Shown one piece after another: positions 59,147-64,000 of a DNA stretch of 64,000 bases. The DNA lies in the NCBI RefSeq assembly GCF_021130785.1, contig NW_025778976.1, positions 1 through 64,000 on the forward strand, in the 5' to 3' direction. Both the position numbers and the translations under genes were made by a program. Source of the DNA: Homalodisca vitripennis. Lineage: Eukaryota > Arthropoda > Insecta > Hemiptera > Cicadellidae. Under the pieces are notes generated by a model, which ran no database searches, was not told where the DNA came from, and worked only from the letters and a program-made list of their open reading frames with translations. The first letter of the stretch is position 1, and the number at the start of each line of letters is the position of its first letter.

Positions 59147-60773
59147 TTATACTGCATCCATTAACCCTTTATACGTGCATCTGCACCCTTTACACAATAA
59201 TACGATATAAGGTATAGTATGCGTATAGTGATAAAATAATTCTTGGTAATAAATTGACGTAATAAATAAAAACAACAATAAATTAAAAATTACAATAATA
59301 AATCAGTGATATATATCTTCAAATACAGTCTCATAAACGATAGAAAATTGCAAAAAATACGGTAATTTATGAAATTAAATTATATAAATAACAAAAATAT
59401 TGAAGTAACCAATCAAATGTTTCTTAATAGTTTTTCCTTTTTTGAGGCATTGTTTATGGTTTACAGAATTTGGTTGAACAAATTTTAAACACATAGACGA
59501 CGTATCTTGTGATTAGGTGAGAAATCCTCAAAATAGTATACTAGTAATAGCTGTGTACCATGTCCACGGATTGAAGGAAGATATATTATCCACTTTAATA
59601 TTATAATAGTGTAAGCCTCCAATCATTTTGACCTGACACAAGTCTGAACCTACCCGAAAATTTGGTGTTATTGTTAAGTCTGTTAAATATCTCAAGACCT
59701 TCCAAAATTTTGAGATATGTATCAAATCTGTTTAAAAATCAAATATATGTTAGCTTTAGTTAAATGTAAAGGTTTTAAACATGTAGTAGGATTTAGAATA
59801 AGTTGTCTTCATTGGATCGATCGAAGAGTGTTGTTTTATGACTCATTTCTACAGGAGTCTGAAAGGTATAAAAATAGGTCTAGTTATTTTAAACAGAACC
59901 CGTTTTAATAACATTTATCTTCGTAAAAAACCCGCTTTATAGTTTAAAAATTAGTCTCGATGAGTAGCAAGTTTAAACCCTTTGTATAAAGTTCATTCCA
60001 CACAATGGACGATTGGAAGATATAACAGTATTACGGACAACGTCCATAATTAAATATTGTAATGACTAAATACCTGAATGTTAAGTGTTATTGCAGCCCT
60101 TAACAATTGCAAACGGCAATAACCCTGCTATTCCTACCAGTAAATATTAAACTGTAATAGTCTCACAGCCTCGTCTAACCGTTTCAGTTAAACACAACGC
60201 ACGTATTATGCAGAAAAATTTATTAAACAGATCACTGCACGTTTTCAATAGGGAACAGTTATATTATTTATCAGAAGTAATTATAACCTATAAATAACAA
60301 TTAATTTTTACAATTTTCTTGGTCACATTTTATAAAATATTGGTAGTTAATTATATTATGTGGTGTTAGAAGCCAAAGGACTGTTTATCCTACCAAAAAC
60401 TTTGTTGAAAATACTCTAATGTTATGGAGGAAAATTTCCAAAATAGATCTTCTAAGTATCTAGCACAGGAGGTAAAATCTTTGCAAGAGTACTGTCAATA
60501 TCTGTGCTCCAAATGTCAGTTCAGGTGGTGAAAACAAATATGACAAAACAATGCACAAGTTGGCACTCCCGTTACTTAAGGTCAAATTGTTTATAGTATA
60601 AAAAAACTCAAAAATATTTTTAACTATATTTTACTATTTCACATTTTATTATATTCCATCGTTATATTACATCTCATTGTCGACCTTAAAAGTATAATCA
60701 TACGTTTATTATTTGATTCAGCGTAAATAATGTTGCGTTAGAAATCTTTCCTGGAATGACATCTCGGTGTCCT

Positions 60774-60960
60774 TTGTCAGTAAATGAACAAGCTGGAACG
60801 AGGACAGATTGCCCCTTGACCCCACGCTCGCCAGAGGAGATCCGCTGCTAATTATAATCCCTTTTTATGCCTCAGGCTTTACTCAGTCAGCCCCAGTCTT
60901 AATGTAAAGAAACATGACATGTCCGTATCTGTTACCCTTTCCGAGTCAGAGATAACTAAG
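60774..60960. other. 187-bp block almost identical between copies
   Basis: Counterpart of 33571-33757, with a single A/G difference. Confidence 0.6.
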
Positions 60961-61349
60961 TGACAGATGTTTAGCTTTGGTTACCAATTACCTCATGAAT
61001 AACAAAGTACTACTTACTTATTCTTTCTGAATCTAACTAGTTGCAATAATTATATTTACTCTACTGTACTGTACAAGTCAGTGATGAAAATATTAAATAA
61101 TATTATATAATCGATAACACTCTGTCACATTACATTGTTATATATTATGCATGTAGAAGTGATTTACTTTCTAACTGTGAAAATGCCAACGATATCGTCG
61201 GTTGTAACCAGTGCAACCAGGTACAGGAATAAGTACATGGTTGATAAATAATATAGCTACACACTCCATTTGTTGATTAAACGTTTTTAGTATTGATTCC
61301 AATATGTATTTTAATAGTGAATTGCAATTAAACTGCTGCCTTTATAAAC

Positions 61350-61660
61350 ATTGGTACAGACCGAGCCATTTAGCAAGAAACGCGGGCCGGGAGAATGAAA
61401 GTAATTTCCCACCTCCCCCAAATAACCTTCCTCTCTGGCGACTTGACCGAGTACAGCCCGCACCATATTTCATGGGCCACTGCAATGGAAGTCGCACAGC
61501 CCATGACATCACTACTATGGTTTAGACTAGAGCACGCTTTATCTTGTAGACTGTAGAGGACAGGATGGTCTGTGCGCATGCGTTGACTATGCTTCGTGAT
61601 ACATGGTTCGGTCCTGTACACGTGTTTACAATCAGGCACCATTTTGATTCATCAAGATAT
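61350..61660. promoter_or_regulatory. Promoter-like GC-richer block, copy 2
   Basis: Keeps TGCGCATGCG (61573-61582) and GGCACCATTTTGATTC, while the CRE-like site is altered to TGACATCAC (61504-61512). Confidence 0.3.
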
Positions 61661-62351
61661 ACAGTCTAGATTCCAAAATAAGACAAGCAAGGGATCTTAA
61701 TACTATTGAAATTACAATACGTATTGTCAGCGTTATTGTACGTATTGTTTTCTTAGTGTAAGGTTTGTAAGGTTGGTTTAGATTAAGGTTGTGAAAATAT
61801 ATTATATATTATGAGCAAGGCTGCTGCTGTGAGAGGATTTAACAATAGGTTAGATTGGCAATTCAACACCCTCAAATGAACCAACACTTATTTTTATTTG
61901 TAATTGCATCTCCTTAGAGCATTATAAGAGCATCTCATAAGAGCATTTTTATTGTTTAAAATTTTATATTAACAATGGATAAACGTCAACCGACATATTG
62001 AGCACAAATTTTAATACCTTAATACTTTGAACACATGTTTTAATATTAAATTATTCATTACAATTTTATGTTTAAATTTATTTTAACTATAACATTCACT
62101 AGTAATTTTTTGTTGTGTAGCAATAAATATGTGTTTATGGACTAACGTGAGAAACTTCCTTTTAAAATATCTAAACATTTACATAAATTTACATGATTAA
62201 AACAAATGAGTGACCTTTTGACATTTAAATAAAATATATGAAATAAGAAAATATGAATTTTCAATATTAAATTGTTCATTTGATTTCTACACATTATAAT
62301 CCCTTTCTTTTCATTATTTAGGTTGGAATTGTAAATGATTAATGAACCCTA

Positions 62352-62363
62352 AATATATATATA

Positions 62364-62412
<49 letters not shown>
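62352..62412. repeat. TA microsatellite
   Basis: About 30 TA dinucleotides with one break. Confidence 0.95.
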
Positions 62413-62416
<4 letters not shown>

Positions 62417-62507
62417 CTATGTTCCTAAAATTACTTAAATTTTATTACACTTGACACTTGACACTTATTACGCCTAAAGATATTTTTCCCGCACACGAAC
62501 ACAAGCA

Positions 62508-62777
62508 CTAGCACTCCCGAACTTCCTTTTTCGAAATCCCGTCCTCGACTTCCTTCTCTCCTCCTTGTTCTTCAGTTTTGATGTTGTTCTCCCGCCAGCT
62601 CATGACTACGCCTCTGAAAAATCTCTCCATCATAATTTGGTGAGTACCGTTTTTTTTCATATCAGCATGGCTGGCCCTTACATCGTCGCACAGTTTTTTA
62701 TAAATAAGCATTACCGCTGCTAAACAAGCATTTCCTGTTTGTTCATCATCCGTGTCTGGGCGGATGTGCGTATCCAA
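62508..62777 (-). CDS. Unrecognised frame within the TTAG-flanked insertion
   Basis: An 89-codon frame with protein-like composition (NACLAAVMLIYKKLCDDVRA, MMERFFRGVVMSWREN, then a Glu/Lys-rich tail). It is preceded by an in-frame stop and lacks a convincing ATG at its beginning; the first internal ATG is in VMLIYKK. Base composition is richer in G and C than the surroundings. It could be an exon or a piece of a transposase captured by the inserted element. I recognise no family. Confidence 0.3.
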   Translation of the reverse strand: MDTHIRPDTDDEQTGNACLAAVMLIYKKLCDDVRASHADMKKNGTHQIMMERFFRGVVMSWRENNIKTEEQGGEKEVEDGISKKEVREC

Positions 62778-63290
62778 TTACATCCGGAGGGTGTTTGTAT
62801 CGAATTGTACTACAATACTTCCTTTCCAGCAAATATCTGTACATTGATTCTATGAATTTTATTTTACTAATAATTACGTATGTCTTACATTAGGTAATAG
62901 CGTTTTAAGTAATATTATTTTGTAAAATTTTTATAAAGTTACATATTGTGTTTGTTGCGCATTGAGTTAATATTTAATTTGTTGTTACCTATTACGTTGT
63001 TACGTATTGAGTCGTTAGGTATTTCGTTGTTAGATATTAAGCTACTATGTATTGTTTTGTGTTACTTATTTCTTTGTTATATATAAAATATTTTATATTG
63101 CGCTTTTAGGTATTTAAGTTGCTATGTATTCTGAAAACTATTTTTCCAATAGTCCGTTAGCTCTCCAAAACGAAAACAAGTCCGTAGTTTCTAATATTTC
63201 AATGTGAACCAATACTGTTTCTAATTCAATATATACACGCAAAAGAAATTAGGCACAACACTATTTAGTTTTAAGTTTAAAAATTGTAGA

Positions 63291-63391
63291 GGAGGTTTCT
63301 TAGTGGGTAAACCCGTTTCAAGGGGAGTCCCACACTACAGGCCTGGCCACCTGCGTGCGTAATTGAATCTTTCCTGCCTCTCCCTAAAAAA
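63291..63391. other. Spacer between copy 2 and copy 3
   Basis: A ~100-bp segment found in neither of the other copies, containing CAAGGGGAGTCCCACACTAC and GGCCTGGCCACC. Confidence 0.5.
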
Positions 63392-64000
63392 AACATTTTG
63401 TCCTAATACAAGTCTGAACTTACCCGAAAAATTTGGTGTTATTGTTAAGTCTATTAAGTATCTCGAGTCTTTCCAAAATGTTGAGATGTGTATCAAACCT
63501 GTTAAAAAATATAATATTTATTAGCTTTAGTTAAATTGTAAAGGTTTCAAACAAAATAGTAGGAATTCTGATTTATATTGAGTTTGTCTTTGTTGGAATC
63601 GATCGAAGAGGGTTGTTTTATTGACTCATTTCTACAGGAGTCTGAAAGGTATAAAAATGGGACTAGTGATTTTACCGGACACATCTTTAACAACATTTGT
63701 ATTCAAAGATAAACCGCTTTATAGTTTAAAAATTAGTCTCGAAGACTAGCAAGTTTCGTAAACAATTTAAACTCTTTGTGTAAAGTACATTCCACACGAT
63801 TGGAAGGAATAACAGTATTACGGACAACGTCCATAACTAAATATTGTAATGACATGAATATCTGAGTGTTAAGTGTTATTGCAGCCCTTAATAATTGCAA
63901 AACGGCAATAATCCTGCTATTCCTACAAGTAAATATTAAACTTTAAATAGTTATATTACTTATCATAAGTAATTATATCTGATCGTACCTCTTTATATCC
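63392..64000. repeat. Third, truncated copy of the large duplication
   Basis: Begins at a point equivalent to about 32360 in copy 1 and 59625 in copy 2 (TTTTGTCCT..ACAAGTCTGAAC) and continues to the window end. It has many more indels than copy 2. Confidence 0.85.

Larger units (their letters stand above)
61757..62889. mobile_element. 1.13-kb insertion with TTAG flanks, unknown type
   Basis: The segment is absent from copy 1, which has a single TTAG at the matching site. Here TTAG occurs on both sides (61753-61756 and 62890-62893), and the insert begins TGTAAG and ends CTTACA, a 6-bp inverted end. It includes a TA microsatellite (62352-62412) and a minus-strand frame at 62508-62777. The pattern fits a DNA transposon or its non-autonomous derivative with a 4-bp target duplication; I cannot assign a superfamily. 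Confidence 0.6.
53356..63290. repeat. Large duplication, copy 2 (non-coding)
   Basis: Collinear with 25390-34935. Relative to copy 1 it lacks the ~1.06-kb segment and has two extra segments, about 57486-57880 and 61757-62889. Divergence is mosaic: near-identical blocks alternate with poorly matching ones. Confidence 0.9.

Overview
The window is AT-rich eukaryotic, almost certainly arthropod and probably insect, genomic DNA. The evidence is the mobile-element mix (a Polinton/Maverick, a piggyBac element, a DD41D Tc1/mariner-type element and a Jockey-like LINE scrap), long satellite and minisatellite arrays, and the absence of any dense gene layout. I recognise no ordinary host gene; essentially all coding capacity belongs to mobile elements. 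I cannot name the species.

Region 1 (about 0.69-21.02 kb) is one nearly complete Polinton/Maverick of the adintovirus-like kind, with inverted termini of about 455 bp. Most genes are on the minus strand. They encode a protein-primed family B DNA polymerase, a retroviral-type integrase, an FtsK/HerA-type packaging ATPase, a double jelly-roll major capsid protein, an adenain-like cysteine protease, a capsid-associated protein with a parvovirus-type phospholipase A2 domain, a small basic hydrophobic-tailed virion protein, a coiled-coil fibre-like protein and several small zinc proteins. A short plus-strand block carries a penton-like candidate and a BRO-N/DUF3627 protein. A duplicated gene sits partly inside the inverted termini. 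Together these form a replication, integration and virion-assembly set. Most genes start at a shared motif, AAATTTT..TCTA/CCTA..TAAATGG, abutting the ATG. The polymerase gene is split by a 2.7-kb piggyBac element with a perfect TTAA duplication. Most reading frames are broken by single-base homopolymer indels while catalytic motifs remain, so either recent decay or uncorrected assembly errors must be considered.

Region 2 (21.0-35 kb) holds degenerate ~115-190 bp repeats, a 12-bp/108-bp minisatellite (24.08-24.86 kb) and the first copy (25.39-34.94 kb) of a large non-coding duplication. Region 3 (35.6-39.87 kb) is a ~177-bp satellite with a ~880-bp five-monomer higher-order period. Region 4 (41.2-46.6 kb) has a 93-bp open-frame minisatellite, a DD41D mariner-type transposon with unusually long (~496 bp) inverted repeats, and a ~1.7-kb 25-bp repeat array.

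Region 5 (46.6-53.3 kb) is mostly featureless AT-rich DNA with a Jockey-like reverse-transcriptase scrap and a hairpin plus a long GT microsatellite. Region 6 (53.36-63.29 kb) is the second copy of the large duplication. It carries two insertions absent from copy 1, one with TTAG flanking repeats, and is followed by the start of a third, truncated copy at the window end.
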